Source: Prorocentrum cordatum
Lineage: Eukaryota > Sar > Dinophyceae > Prorocentrales > Prorocentraceae
Direction: 5' to 3'
Assembly: GCA_963575745.1 (NCBI GenBank)
Contig: CAUYUJ010014260.1
Span: forward strand, 682,787 to 746,786
Length of the DNA stretch: 64,000 bases
Shown here: positions 33,456-44,835 of the stretch, piece after piece
Layout of the letters: every line of letters begins with the position of its first letter
Numbering within the stretch: the first letter of the stretch is position 1
Translations under genes and position numbers: made by a program
Notes under the pieces: model-generated
Database searches by the model: none
What the model was told of the DNA's origin: nothing
What the model saw: only the letters and a program-made list of their open reading frames with translations

Positions 33456-35040
33456 GGTGCGTGTCGCAGGGGCTGTCCCAGCGCGCCGCCAGAACGCGGT
33501 AGCTGTCCCAGACCTCCAGGCCCTCCCTGGCCGCCAGCTCCTTGGCGCCGATGCTCGCGGCGGCCAGCTTCTCGTTGGTGCGCCCCTCGCGCCCTTGCCA
33601 CATGCTCTTGTGGAAAGAATATGGGGGCGCCGTGCGCCAGAATACGCGTGCCCCGCGCCGTTTGATCTCACTCCTCTGGGCTCTGGATGCCTCTAGGAAG
33701 CGAGCCAAGTCGCCCAGGAACGCCTCCACGGTATCGTCGCGCAGATCCCAGTTCCCTGCAGAAAGGACGACGACGTCGTTCTCAGACATCTCGTGAACAC
33801 GCTTCATCATGTAGTGCAAAAAAGCGCCGCTGACGCCACCCTCCTCGAGAGGATATGGGTAAGGTGTGCCGTTGCAATCGCCGCGGGCAGCGCGCTGGAC
33901 CACGTCATTGAAATCTCGGGGGGCGATGTCGCGCTTGAAGATGCCAGAACCGCGGAAGTAGAAGCTCTGCATTACGTCCTTCGGGCGCGTCCAGTTCCAG
34001 CTGCCCAGCTTCGCATTAACCTGACCCATGTGAGAGTCGCCGACGAGCCATATCCGAGGGCAGTCGCGCTCCCCCACGGAGCGCGCCCACCCCAAGCTGC
34101 AGAGCCATGGAGACCACGTCCAATTGTGCGGGTCCCCGCCCTCCCACAGTACCCACCGCCCCTCGGCTGGGCTTGGCCCAGACGGCCCGCAAGGCGGGAG
34201 CGAGGCAGGAGGGGGAGGCGAGCCAGCCGCCGTGTCAAGAGCTCGGAAGGTCACTCTGGACGACGACAAGTTGAGAGTCTGGCACGCGCAGCCCCCAGCG
34301 CAGACGTTCTTTGGCATGCACGCGTGGTCCAAGCGCTCGAATGTGACCACGACTGAGAGGCTGTATCCGCCAGGCTCCATCACCGCACACCTCGCCGGGC
34401 TGCTAAAGCCTCTGGGCGTCCTTGACGGCTCCCCCGTGGCGCACAGCGGCCACGAGCGCCCACGGAGAGCCACGTCGTACCGCGGGCCCACCTCTGGAAG
34501 AGCGGCCGCCTCCGCGTCCAGCTCGGCGAAGACCACAAAGTGGCAAGGCTCCCCAGGGCCACAGGATTCGACGCGGAAGCTCCAGGCGTGCTCGAGCTGC
34601 CGGCCCTTGGACAGGTGCCACCTGGACGGGGCGATGAGGCTCGCCGCGGCGGCGGAGAAGGGCGCGGGAACGAGCAGGCGCGCCTCCTCCGAGAGCCCGC
34701 GGTCCTCGAACAGGGGATACGGCGCGCCGCACCACGGCCCCCGAACGGTGCTGGCCGGGGGCCTGCCGTCACGCTCCAAGGCCTGGCTCGGCACCTCCTC
34801 TGGCGGGGCCTGCCCGGCCGCGGCTGCGCCGCTGGGCTGTGCAGGACGGCCCTCCGCCGCGCCCGGCAGGGAGGCCGACGCGGCGAGCCTCTGCTCGGGC
34901 GAGCCCGGAGGCGGGCCGACGCCTGGCGAGCTGCCCGCGCCCCAGGCCGCAGGCCCTGGCAGCTGTACAAAGGCAAGGCCGTAGGCGATCGCGCCGCAGA
35001 CCAGGAGGAGGGCAGCCGCCAACCAGAAGCAGCGCCGCAT
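33451..35040 (-). CDS. SGNH/PC-esterase-like type II membrane protein, 3' end missing
   Basis: About 530 residues are read from the ATG at 35040. A short basic N-terminus and one hydrophobic segment (residues 5-26, FWLAAALLLVCGAIAYGLAF) suggest a Golgi-type type II membrane anchor, then a Pro/Ala/Gly-rich stem. The lumenal part has many cysteines and three SGNH blocks: LVGDSHMG (Ser at 336), SAGNWDL (427-433) and CDTHHY (Asp526-His529, the usual C-terminal D-x-x-H). This is the layout of NXPE/PC-esterase enzymes that add or remove acyl groups on glycans; the substrate is unknown. An upstream TTG would add 14 residues but no ATG. Immediately after CDTHHY the frame enters a dispersed repeat and low-complexity R/G text, so the real gene either splices there or is truncated. 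No spliced-leader relic is visible upstream. Confidence 0.75.
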
Positions 35041-35044
35041 GCCG

Positions 35045-35680
35045 CGCCGAGACCGCGCCGCCCCGTCCCGGCCAGGCCCCAAGGGCGGCGGCGCAGGCGC
35101 TCTCCCGCCGGGTGGCTGTGTTGGCGGTGGCGCGCAGTGGCATGGGCAGATGTATCGGACCGGACGCGCGCCCTTGGTCCGCGGTCGCCCGAGCCAGCAC
35201 TGCTTGCGCCAAAACGGCTAGGGAAGTACATGCAGTGAGGAACGTTTGCCTAGCGTGTCGCGGCGGCGGCGGCGGCCCCGCTGACACGCTATGGCTTGCA
35301 AGCGGATGGCGTGTCGCTCCGCTCCGCGGGGCGTGGTCGACATTACGAGAAACAAAAAACAAGAGTCCTTCCATACTGCTCGCTGCCTCTATGTCCTCCC
35401 CCCTCGCTCTCCCTTCCGTGCATACAGTGTCCTTGGTGCCGCTCGGACCAAGGCACGCCATATCTTCGGCTTTTTGGGGGTTGGGCGGACGAGGGTTACA
35501 AGACGCTGCGAATGGCGCTGACGGCGGTGAGCGGAAGTTCGGCAGCGAGCAGAGACCAGGACAACAGGAATTCAGTGCAACGGGCTTATCGACATCGGGA
35601 ATCCAACTTGCTCAATTTTCAACGGGAGCACGGTCTCCAGCGTGCCTTTTTATCCACCTGGTCCTTCCCCTCCTTCCCCT
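35045..35680. other. 5' flank of the SGNH gene; no gene recognised
   Basis: GC-rich near the ATG, with GGCGGCGGC at 35263. No TATA-like element or spliced-leader relic is seen. Confidence 0.5.
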
Positions 35681-35742
35681 CCTCCTCCTCCTCCTCCTCC
35701 TCCTCCTCCTCCTCCTCCTCCTCCTCCTCCTCCTCCTCCTCC
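35680..35742. repeat. (TCC)n microsatellite
   Basis: About twenty TCC triplets. Confidence 0.95.
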
Positions 35743-36045
35743 TATGGCGCCCGCGTTCTTCCGCAACGGTGAACGCTTAATGCCACTCCCAATTGCTTCA
35801 GAACATTGGGCACGCGTTGGTGATCTCAGGGCTCCATGCCAGGGCAACCGATGCCATGATGAGGGGAATATCCACCCCGTCCCGTTCCCCCCTTGAAGGA
35901 GGGGGAAAGGAGAGATGACGATGGGGGTTGCCCCCTGGTCGTCGCTGATCGCGTCTTGGAGGCGGCCTGCTCGACACGCGGCGCGGGTAGCCCGAATGCC
36001 CAGGTCCGCTCATCCCAGACCCGCCGTCTAGGCACGGCAGGTGCG

Positions 36046-36240
36046 TGTCATGACGACCCCGGCGTTGGTTTTCCAACATCGCGTGGATCGCTCCACCTTG
36101 AACGATCGGCGGCTCTTGTGATAGCCCGATCGTTCCGTATCGGTTGACTCTGGGCTCTGGGCCACTGGCGGCGTTCAACCTTGAACGCCCGCGCTGGGCG
36201 CGCCGCCGCGTCGACACGATACGAACCTACCGTACATGTA
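36046..36240. repeat. Dispersed repeat S, copy 1
   Basis: Shares CGTGGATCGCTC/TGTGGATCGCTC, GGCGGCGTTCAACCTTGA and GCCGCGTCGA with 45545-45722, over about 190 bases with substitutions. Confidence 0.8.
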
Positions 36241-36744
36241 TCATGTATGCCCCATCCGCCTCTCACACCAACTCCACCTTCTCCCCCCTCCCCTCTGCAC
36301 CGCTGCTTCTCCGCACTGCTCCTGCTCCGGCTGGTCCACGTCCCACTGCCCGCCAGCATCCGGCAAGGCAGCCCTGGAAGAGAGCCGGAGGCACCCTGCG
36401 ACGCCGAGTCCACCACGGCCAGGTGCCACTCCTGGTCCTCTGGCAGCACGGCAAGAACCTGGTCTCCCGCTGCGGGCGCCCAAGCCTTGGGGGGACAGCC
36501 GCTCCGGTGGACGAGAGATCAGCCCCATCTGTCCCCGCTCCTGTCCTCCTTCCCCCCGTCCTGCTGCGACCCGGCCCCCTCTCGCGACCCGTTCCCCCTC
36601 CTTCCCGCCCGCCTTCTCTGCTCCTCCCCCCCCTCCCACCCGTGTGCGCCCGCTCCCTCTCACAGTCCTCCGCGCCTCCCGCCGTCCCTCCTCCCCCCCT
36701 CCCCAGCCATCCTGTCTGCCGCCTCCCTCCCTCCCTCATCCTAT

Positions 36745-36970
36745 CATTCCTCGCTCTCTCTCTCTCTCTCTCTCGCTCGTTCTCGTTATCGTTCGCTCTC
36801 TCTCTCTCTCTCTTTCTCTCTCTTGTTGCTTTGTTCACTCTCTCTCTCTCTTTCTCTCTCTCTCTCTATCTCTGTTTTTCTCTCTTTTTTGTTTTCTCTC
36901 TTTATCTCTCTCTCTCTCTCTTCCTATCTCGCTGATTCCCTCTCATTCTCTCTCTCTCTCTCTGTTTCTC
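36745..36970. repeat. (CT)n microsatellite
   Basis: CTCTCT with GTT and TTT interruptions over about 220 bases. Confidence 0.93.
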
Positions 36971-37459
36971 TTCCTCCCCCTGTCTGTATCATTACATCTC
37001 TCTATCTCTCATTCTGCCTCTCCTCATCCCTCCCTATTTCCCCAATCCCTCCCCACTGCGCCCCTGGCAAGCCAAGAGCACGCGCAATGGAAAGCTGCCC
37101 TCCCCCTCCTCACCAAAGGACAAGAGGTCCTGCCCCCACCCCTGGAAAATCAGTTCATGTCATCTCCTGCTCGACCGTTTTGTTTCCCCCCCTCTCCCCT
37201 GTCCTCCACCCCCACTATAACCATCTGCTCCTCACCCTCCTCCTCGGTTCCTCCTCCTCGTCCTCCTTCTTGCCCTCATCAATATCCGCCTACACACCGT
37301 CCGCATCTCCGTGCCGATATGACATGGGGGTGGGAGGTGCAATGCGTCTCGTCGCCACCGCAGCGTGGGTTTTTGCCAATTCTCGCAGCGCAGCTGCCCT
37401 GACGATACGCCATCCAGGGGCAAGGGTCACCACATCACTGTGGGCGACGACGTGCAACC

Positions 37460-40440
37460 ACGGGGCCAAAGCTGAAGTATTGAACTAACTGGTGCGAAAG
37501 AGCGGTGGGGTGAGGATCAATTCGACCTGTACCCCAAGACACATGCAGGGCCCGCATGCTTGGAGGGGGAACCTGGTGCCTGTTAGCTGGGCTCTACGTG
37601 GAGGGCCTGCACAGAAGACGGTGGGATGGAGGCCATTGCTGATGTGACACGCAAGTATACGCACAATGGGTTTCACGGGTTATCCTTCGCATCCCCTGTC
37701 GCCCCAACCGAGGCTTGACAGAATGGCACTCGAGTGATTGGAGCCATGAGCCTTGAAGCCCGATCGTGCGCAAGAGCCGACACAGCTGCGTTCAGTTGTG
37801 ATTATTCCGACCCCTCGATTTCTCCCATCTCGTTAGGATTGCCAGCGTGGACCGAAGCAATGGGCTCGCGCACTCCCTATGTACACTGAGGTACAATCTG
37901 TCTGTGGAATGCAATCGTTGTGGTCCAATGCCGATGGCTCAGCTCATGCACTGTAATCCGCGTGTATATGTTTTGCAAGACACGTGCGTCCGCGATTGAG
38001 GTAACTGCTTGGTACTGGCTGGCGTATCTCTGCGGCCACGCTGGCGCGCGCATGCTCGGGCGCAGAGCGGCCAACTGGTTTGGCGCAACTGATGCGGCTT
38101 CGATGGCGCTTACCGATGGAAACTCCCCCCCCCCGCAGAGAACGGCGGCAGCAGCAGGAGAAGGGAAACGTCAGCTGCTCCTCGTGGAGGCTATCCCGCG
38201 CCACACGCAAACAAACTCAGCTCTGGCACCCACGAAGGCCGACCAGACACTTTACCGCAAAAGCATGGACAATAATCTGGGCCCGTGCGAAGGGCAAACA
38301 CACGACCGGAAACTTCACTGCAAGTACTCGTTTTTCGTGCATACAACATACACTACAAAACGCAGCTGCTTCACAAGCCAGGGTAAGAAGGAGGAGGAGG
38401 AGGAGGAGGAGGAGGAGGAGGAGGAGGAGGAGGAGAAGGAGAAGAGAGAACTCAGATGGCGAAAGAAACGAATTACACCCAAAACGTATCATCCCCTGGC
38501 CGGCCACACTGTTGTGCAACAGACCCGTACTGGATGGCCTCAACGGCCCAGCAATACATTCACCATGGCAGGAGAATAGAGGGCGGGGGAGCAGAGAGAG
38601 GAGGACGAAGAGAAGAGGACACACTGACAAAACGAATGCCCACACGTCCAATGTGGAAACCGCGAGGCGGCGGCCGCCGGCGAGCCAGTGTGAGGCCAAC
38701 GAGGCACAGTCGGAGGTGAAGGCAAGTGTACACGGATGCTGCGCGGAACAACCGAAGGCCTAAGCCAGAACTCGCAACTGCATGTAAATTGGAACTTGAG
38801 AAGAGCGCCGGCCGAGCCCCCCTGGCTGGCCCACGAGGCCCCGGGGAGGGCCCCAAACGGGCTCCAAGAGGTACCCAGGGAGAGCAACATACAACACACT
38901 GTTAACACGACAACCTCCCCAACAAGGAGAAGGATTGTATTAATAATATGTTGCATCTCGTGTCGCCCAGGGGACCAGTTGGAACCCGGTAGGAGCCCCC
39001 ATTTGGGCCCCCAACGGAAGCCTCGGCTCCCCACCAGGCGGAGCTTGGAACGGGCGCCGAGCGGAAGAGGAGAAGGACGAAGAGGAGGCGACTTACCGAT
39101 GGAATCTCCCCTGCGTGTCTCAAAGGCCGCGCTGGCGCGCGGGCGCTGCAGTGCGGGTCGGGGATCCAGGCGGGCGCGATAACATGATGACGTCGGCAAC
39201 GGCGACAACGATGATGACAGTAGCGATGGTGGTAGTGATGATGGCGATTACGACGGCAAGGTGCTTGCGATGCCCATGACGATGATGATGCCTATGTGCC
39301 GGCGATGGAAGTGCTTGGCTAAGGATGGTGTGAACGGTGGCGATTGACGACAACGATAAAAGTTGCGATTCGATGGTGGTGATGCGGGTAATGAGGAAGT
39401 GTGCGCGCAATCATCCAAGAACTCTGGCAGATCTGAACGGCTTATGGTTTGCACATCTTGTTTGCATTGCTCTATCGTGAACTACCTCATACACCACTGG
39501 TTGTGAGGGATTCTGCACGTGCGCGTGGCGGCGCGCGCGATGCCCGCATGGTATGATTTGGTACGGCGTCGCGCACTGCGCGCATCCCAGATCAGCGCAG
39601 GTGCAGGTGAACCGCGTGCAGAGATGAGAATGCGGGTTCTGGACGAGCTTCCTAAAATTAGATGGTTGGCCTGTGTTTTCAGCAAATGCGCGCGGGCACG
39701 TTGTGTGACAAGGCTGTTGCTGTCATTAGTTGAAACGCGTGCAGTACTAATGTGTGTTGTCTGATTTTCACATGTGCACGCGTGTGGGCTGTAGGGTATG
39801 TTGGGGAAAATGGTTACTGTAAATGGATCCTTTTTGATCAGCGACTGCGTACATTGTTTAGACGGGGGTAAGAGGAGGTCGATACGCGGTCACTCGGAAT
39901 GGTTCTGCTATACACATATAGATGTAGACATGCACATGTATGTGCATAAAGATATACATGTACATATATAAGATGAACGGTCGTGCACAAAACATGAGAC
40001 ATGCGAGCGCGTACCACCCGCATGGCCCTCCTGCCAGAATGGCGACGAAAACATACGGTGTTTGTGTGATATCAGCGGGTGCGCAAGTGAACTCGACTTC
40101 TGGCATGTTTTAGTGGAGACCGATAGGTGATGGAACAATTCTGCACAGACTTCTACTACATATGGTTTCACATGTGCGCGCGCATGTGGGCCTCATGGCA
40201 TGATTAGGTGGGGATTCGAAGCGGGCTTAACATCTCAACGCGGGTGCACCGCATGGCTTCGCTTGCCAAAGATAAGGGGACCTGACAACGGCCTGGCGAG
40301 CATGGTGTAATGAACGACAGTCCAACGTAAGCCTATGTGATTAGGACAACGTCATACGCAGAGGGGGGAATATCAGTCTGGCCTCTGCAAAAGGGGGAAA
40401 TCTCATTATTCTAAATAATTATTCGGGGTAGGGGGACCTA
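37460..40440. other. About 3 kb with no recognised gene
   Basis: Less GC-rich than the rest, with AT-rich tracts near 38900 and 39900-39970. Frames lack motifs. A regulatory or intronic role cannot be judged. Confidence 0.5.
38392..38435. repeat. (GGA)n microsatellite
   Basis: A GGA run. Confidence 0.95.
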
Positions 40441-40605
40441 AGTGTTGCAAGAGTTCTGGCGCAGTCTATGCGGTGGAGGTTCTGTGGTGCCAGCTCTGTG
40501 GTGCAGCCTATGCGATGCAATCTGTGTCACTCATGCAATCGACGTCGTGCAATCTATGCGGCGGAAGCCTCATGATGCCTCTTGTTTGGTGCAAGCTATG
40601 TGTTG
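40440..40605. repeat. GGTGCAACCTATG degenerate repeat
   Basis: Units such as GTGGTGCAGCCTATGCG and GCAATCTATGCGG, of the same family as at 1625-1805 in the opposite strand sense. Confidence 0.75.
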
Positions 40606-41639
40606 CAAGCCCACGAACGCCAGCCGAGCGCACAGGGCAAGCACGAGGAAACCAACGCCGCCCGCCAACCAACAGTCCAGAAACGCCGGGCACCAGGCGG
40701 GCCAAGGCGCCGACGGGCCGAAAGTCCAGAAAGGGCCAGCCAGCCATCGCACGGGGCGAGCAAGAAACGGGCACGGGCGCCCACCAAGCGAGACTCGTGG
40801 AACGCAGGTCAGTTACCCAGGAAGCACACAAGAAACCATCTGGGCAAGCACTGTCTGGAGAATCGGTGGGCGAGTTATGGATGAGCCAGATCCGACCTGG
40901 GACCATCTGAGGTTGCAGCCCCTCGCCCTATAGAAGAAGGTAGCTCGCACCTGGGACAAAGGCAGTGTTCGAAAGGCGTTGGGCGCCGCAGTTCTGCAGT
41001 TGGGGAAGTGGTGACGAACATCGCATCGTCAGTCATTCATCCTTCCTTGTGCTGCCCCCCGAGATCAGCAGGCCTGGGCCTGCAATACGCCTTTCTTTAC
41101 CAGCTGCGTCACGACGCGTGTGCAACCAGCGGCGTTATCAGCGTCCTGGAGAGAATCCGTGGATTTTTTTGGTACGCTTCGTGACGGGTGTGTCCGATGC
41201 GCGCGCTGCATACGCCCAAGATGCTCTCAAATGCGCGTTGTTCCAAATGCTGTTTCATTTTGTCCACGGGAGTGACAAATACGGAAAAGGAGTGGAGGCC
41301 AGGGGGGAGGGATGACAGGACGCTTGGGGGAGATAGAAACTGGGGAAAACTAGCCGGGGAATTGAAAATGAAAACCTCGCGGATGAGAACAATGAGTGGC
41401 GAACCTGGGGAGATTGATAAGGGTGCGCATGGTCAGGGTGCATCTGGAGGGGGAGAGCGTGGAAGGGTAATCAGCAGATGAATAATGTGTGGGAAAATAT
41501 CGGCAAGAGAAGCGGGTAGAACGCCGACCCAAGAATCAGGAAACGGAGGATGGAATGAGGCGGAACAAGGGATCAGAGGTGAGGGATGGGGCGAGGGATG
41601 AGGATGAGAGAGCAGGGGTGAGAGATGAGATGGGGGATC

Positions 41640-41670
41640 AGAGGCGACGGACGAACAGGATGAGGAGGAG

Positions 41671-41701
<31 letters not shown>

Positions 41702-41705
41702 AGCG
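41640..41705. repeat. (GGA)n-rich tract
   Basis: GAGGAG runs just left of the repeat-protein gene. Confidence 0.85.
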
Positions 41706-41735
41706 AACGTCGCCTTGCGGGGACGTCCGACGGGC

Positions 41736-42374
41736 CTAGCACGGCCGCGCGCGCGGGGCGGGCGCTGCGGTGCAGCACCCAACGTTCATCTTGTAGGGGG
41801 TGTGGAAAACGGAGGTGGGGAAGTCGCTGCTCTGAGGGTTGCTGGAGGCGAAGAGCTCAGGGTCTGTCTCCGAGTCCGCTTGGGACCTGTCCGACGTGGT
41901 GGGGCTGCCATCAACATCGCCGGAACACATTGCGGTGCAAATGAGACCTTCCAATGATGCGCAATCAAACGGGTCCTTAACTCCGGCCAGGTCCTGCGAG
42001 CCGTCACGCGGGGAATTCAGCAGGTCGTCGTAGTGGCTCTGCGTGTTGATCGAGAGCAGGTCGTCGGAGACGATGGCGTGGTTGAGCCCAGGCCCCGTAT
42101 TCACAGACCTGGCGAGGGCGAATATTTTACGCTTATCGGCCATGGCGCCGAACTCGGAAACCACGCGGGAGGCAGCAGTGATGATGGAAGGCAGGTTCTT
42201 CTTGTCGAGTGGGTGTACCTCCTCCAGCGATTCGCATCCAGTCGAATCCTGAACTGCGAACGTGCCCATCGATCCGTCATGCGGGAAATTCATCAGGTCG
42301 TCGTACTGGTTCTGAATGTTGACCGGCATCAGGTCGCCGGAGTCGGTGGCGCACTTGAGCGCGATCTCAGTGTT
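41736..42374 (-). CDS. Tandem 91-residue repeat protein, C-terminal part
   Basis: The frame is open for 213 codons to a stop at 41736. It contains one full and one partial tandem unit of about 91 residues. The first unit begins NTEIALKCATDSGDLMPVNI and includes QNQYDDLMNFPHDGS and ADKRKIFALARSV. The second begins NTGPGLNHAIVSDDLLSINT and includes QSHYDDLLNSPRDGS. A half unit (NVAYRVMSDFDVIADKRR) precedes them in another frame. The DNA repeats with the protein, so duplication is recent. It is probably the continuation of the coiled-coil frame above. Function unknown. Confidence 0.55.
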   Translation of the reverse strand, partial: NTEIALKCATDSGDLMPVNIQNQYDDLMNFPHDGSMGTFAVQDSTGCESLEEVHPLDKKNLPSIITAASRVVSEFGAMADKRKIFALARSVNTGPGLNHAIVSDDLLSINTQSHYDDLLNSPRDGSQDLAGVKDPFDCASLEGLICTAMCSGDVDGSPTTSDRSQADSETDPELFASSNPQSSDFPTSVFHTPYKMNVGCCTAAPAPRARPC

Positions 42375-42406
42375 CCCAGCATGCTACTAGCAGGGTCCTG
42401 CGCTTG

Positions 42407-42919
42407 TCAGCGATGACGTCGAAATCGGACATCACCCTGTAGGCAACATTGCAGCTCCTTCTTGTCGGGCGGGAGCCCCTTCTGGCGGACGCTCTGCATC
42501 TGGATGCTGTTCGGCGCTGAGTCGGTGGAGGCGGGCGCGCTGAGCAGCGCAGCGTCGGCGATCACAAGCACGGCATAATCAGAAACCAAATGCATGTCGG
42601 GCAAAGTGTTCACGGCAAGGTCGGCCGTGCGCGTTTTGCGGCAACTCCAAAGGGGGTCGCCGTGGTGCTTGCCGATGATGGAAATGGGCTCGTTCATCAG
42701 TGCGACATGCTTCGGCGGCTGTTGCAGCTGGCCCACGATGATGGTGAACTTGAGCTCGGTCGCGGCGATGACCGCGGACAAGCCCTGCTTGAACTCTATG
42801 GTGTGGTCGCTGACCTGCTCGAGGAGGCCATCGATGGCACGCTGGTCTCCCCGTCGTCGTTGCTCGTTTGCGGCAAGTGCGGACTCCAGCTTCTGGAGAT
42901 CCGACCGCAACTCAGCCAT
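42407..42919 (-). CDS. Coiled-coil protein of unknown function
   Basis: An ATG at 42919 in a good context (ACCATGG) opens a frame of 171 residues. It starts MAELRSDLQKLESALAANEQ, a heptad-like coiled coil, then QVSDHTIEFKQGLSAVIAAT and a less regular tail. It overlaps the previous frame's stop by eight bases (ATGGCTGA). The stop at 42407 may be a frameshift, because a neighbouring frame continues with SDFDVIADKRRTLL, which matches the repeat unit in the next entry. Family unknown. The start resembles the short gene at 63824-63991 (MAEPSKLKSAVG), which may be chance. Confidence 0.5.
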   Translation of the reverse strand: MAELRSDLQKLESALAANEQRRRGDQRAIDGLLEQVSDHTIEFKQGLSAVIAATELKFTIIVGQLQQPPKHVALMNEPISIIGKHHGDPLWSCRKTRTADLAVNTLPDMHLVSDYAVLVIADAALLSAPASTDSAPNSIQMQSVRQKGLPPDKKELQCCLQGDVRFRRHR

Positions 42920-43468
42920 GGTGGAACACGCGCGGGTAGTAAACAGCGTCGGCGCGATAGAGACCACCTCCAGAGCCAACCGTCAGCACGAACTTGCCAA
43001 ACGGTACGTCCTTCTGCACCGCGTCCTGCAAAATACGGTTAGAACCTGGATGCGCCGGCGTCGGAAACTCCGACGAGGTTCCGTTGCCCGGAGCACGCAA
43101 AGCAGAATGGGCAGAAGCTTGAAAATCACTTTTGGGCTTGAACTTGACGGTGGAGTTCCAGGCCTTGTGCGAGCTGGCGTTGCGGTTCTCGGCGATGTCC
43201 CGAATAAGCTGGTACTCCTTCGGCGAGGAATATGACAATGAACCCCGATGTGGGAGCTGAGGTCGTGAGAAAGGCGACGGCCACGAACAGCATGTTGCGC
43301 GCGACGCTCGAAAGCTGGGTGGTCTTGTCTCTTGACGTAGCCAAGCCAGACCGCATCGCGAAGAGCGACAGCAGATGTGATGGCCATGGCGTAGACCAAG
43401 GAGTTGCCCACGGACATACCATGCTTGCGGCCCATGACACGCAGAGCAGCGAGGAGAGGATCACCCAT
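42912..43468 (-). pseudogene. Small membrane protein downstream of the spliced-leader relic, two frameshifts
   Basis: From the ATG at 43468, 42 bases after the relic, the text reads MGDPLLAALRVMGRKHGM, then VYAMAITSAVALRDAVWLGY. A one-base shift at about 43300 continues it as NMLFVAVAFLTTSAPTSGF, a hydrophobic segment. A second shift at about 43230 continues it as SPKEYQLIRDIAENRNASSH, and the frame stays open to a TGA at 42912-42914. Two membrane segments are likely. I do not recognise the family. Two compensating +1 shifts in a row, with good sense on each side, indicate a decaying retrocopy or base-call errors. The last 60 residues may not belong to the gene. Confidence 0.55.
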
Positions 43469-43509
43469 CGGGGTGGGAATGGAGATGGAGAAAACTCGCA
43501 GCCGCCTAC

Positions 43510-43530
43510 CTTGAGCCAACATGGCTACTG
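43510..43530 (-). promoter_or_regulatory. Relict dinoflagellate spliced leader
   Basis: The minus strand carries GTAGCCAT, one altered base, then TTGGCTCAAG. Against the 21 defined positions of the dinoflagellate spliced leader it differs at two (second C to A, one T of the T-run to G). It is followed by GT. Such relics are left when a trans-spliced mRNA is copied back into the genome. The T-to-G change creates an ATG in frame with the reading frame below. A spliced-leader RNA pseudogene is the alternative, because GT follows directly as in a donor site. Confidence 0.75.
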
Positions 43531-44313
43531 AGAAGGAGGAGGAGTGACTGAGGAGGGGGGAGGAGGAGATAATCAGAGAGGAAGAACAAGGAGAGGGAAA
43601 AGCAGGAGGGGGGCGGAGCAGGGACGGAGAAAGCGAACAATCATGGGGAGCCCTCTCATAAGCCGGAGCAGTCCTCGCTGGAGTGGAGGTGGCCCGCGTC
43701 CTCCCAGCGGCGCGGTCGTGCAGAGAGGGGCCGTCTGCGGTCCTCCACACCTCTCCGTGCCCATCCCGAATTAGGCCCGCGCGGAACAGGGGGCCAAGAC
43801 GAGGGGGATTGGCGCATCGTGGCAGGGGACGCACGGAAAGAAACAGAGGGGGCCGTAATTGCTTGGAGGCGCATGGCTTCGGCCATGACGTCCACATCCC
43901 CTCTCGTCCACAGCCCCCTCCTGGAGACCCCCCGTAACTCTCTCACATCCGCTCCCAGGGATGAATGGCCAGAGAGGGGCCCTCACATCCGGATGTCGTG
44001 AAGAAAACGCGACGGGCGCTTTTGGCCCGATCCTGGCCGGGGGATCCTCACGGATCGATCGCGCGGTTCCCTAGCCAGCCCAGTCTGGTTTGGAGCCCAG
44101 GAGGGCATATGCAGGAGAACGAACAGTGGCATCAACACAACAACTCGGAGGTCCGCGCGGACTTCTCGGAATGGCGCTGGGGCTCCCTGGCGGCGCCTCC
44201 GGCGCCGCCCCTGGCGCGCTCCGCGCGCCAGGCAGGGGGGTCCAACGCCGATGCGAGAAATCCGCGCGGACCTTTGAGTTTCTCTGTTTGTGTCGTCGTC
44301 CGTTCCCCCAATA
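43531..44313. other. Upstream of the spliced-leader relic; no gene recognised
   Basis: GC-rich DNA with GGAGGAG runs. No promoter motif can be named. Confidence 0.45.
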
Positions 44314-44835
44314 TGAAGGGGCCCTGGGACACACAAATAAATACACACAAATAAAATAACCCCCCATATCTTCCCATATTTTCTGGGCTTCTGTCTCCCC
44401 GCCCAATGCCCATATTTCCCCATATTTTCTGGGGAATCGAGGATTAATTGTGTCTGTGTGTTTCTTTTCCTCCTGAAATATGCACCGATCCTGGGCCCAG
44501 GGTGGGGCCGCCTCGGAAAAAATCGCGCGCGCAGGCCCGGACGCTCTGGTCCCCTCCTCGGTCGCCGCAGAGGCCGACGCCCCCCGAGCATGAACCTCCG
44601 CCGGCGTCCGTGACGGCATTCCATGAAGGGGCCCCAGGACACACAAATAAATACACACAAATAAAACGATTCCCCCTATTTTCCCATATTTTCTGGGTTT
44701 CTGTCTCCCCCCCCACTTCCCATATTTTCCTATATTTTCCTGGGAAGAGACGATCAATTGTGTCTGTGTGTTTCTTTCCCTCCTGAGCAGAGGCCGACGC
44801 CCCCCGAGCATGAACCTCCGCCGGCGTCCGCGACG
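44314..44835. repeat. Tandem duplication of about 308 bp, imperfect
   Basis: ATGAAGGGGCCC with ACACAAATAAATACACAC, CATATTTTC and GTGTCTGTGTGTTTC recur at 44314 and 44622. AGGCCGACGCCCCCCGAGCATG recurs at 44570 and 44790. Confidence 0.88.

Noticed and set aside
42912-42919. Overlap ATGGCTGA as an operon-like coupling
   Set aside because: Translational coupling is not expected in dinoflagellate mRNA; the last part of the upstream frame is doubtful.
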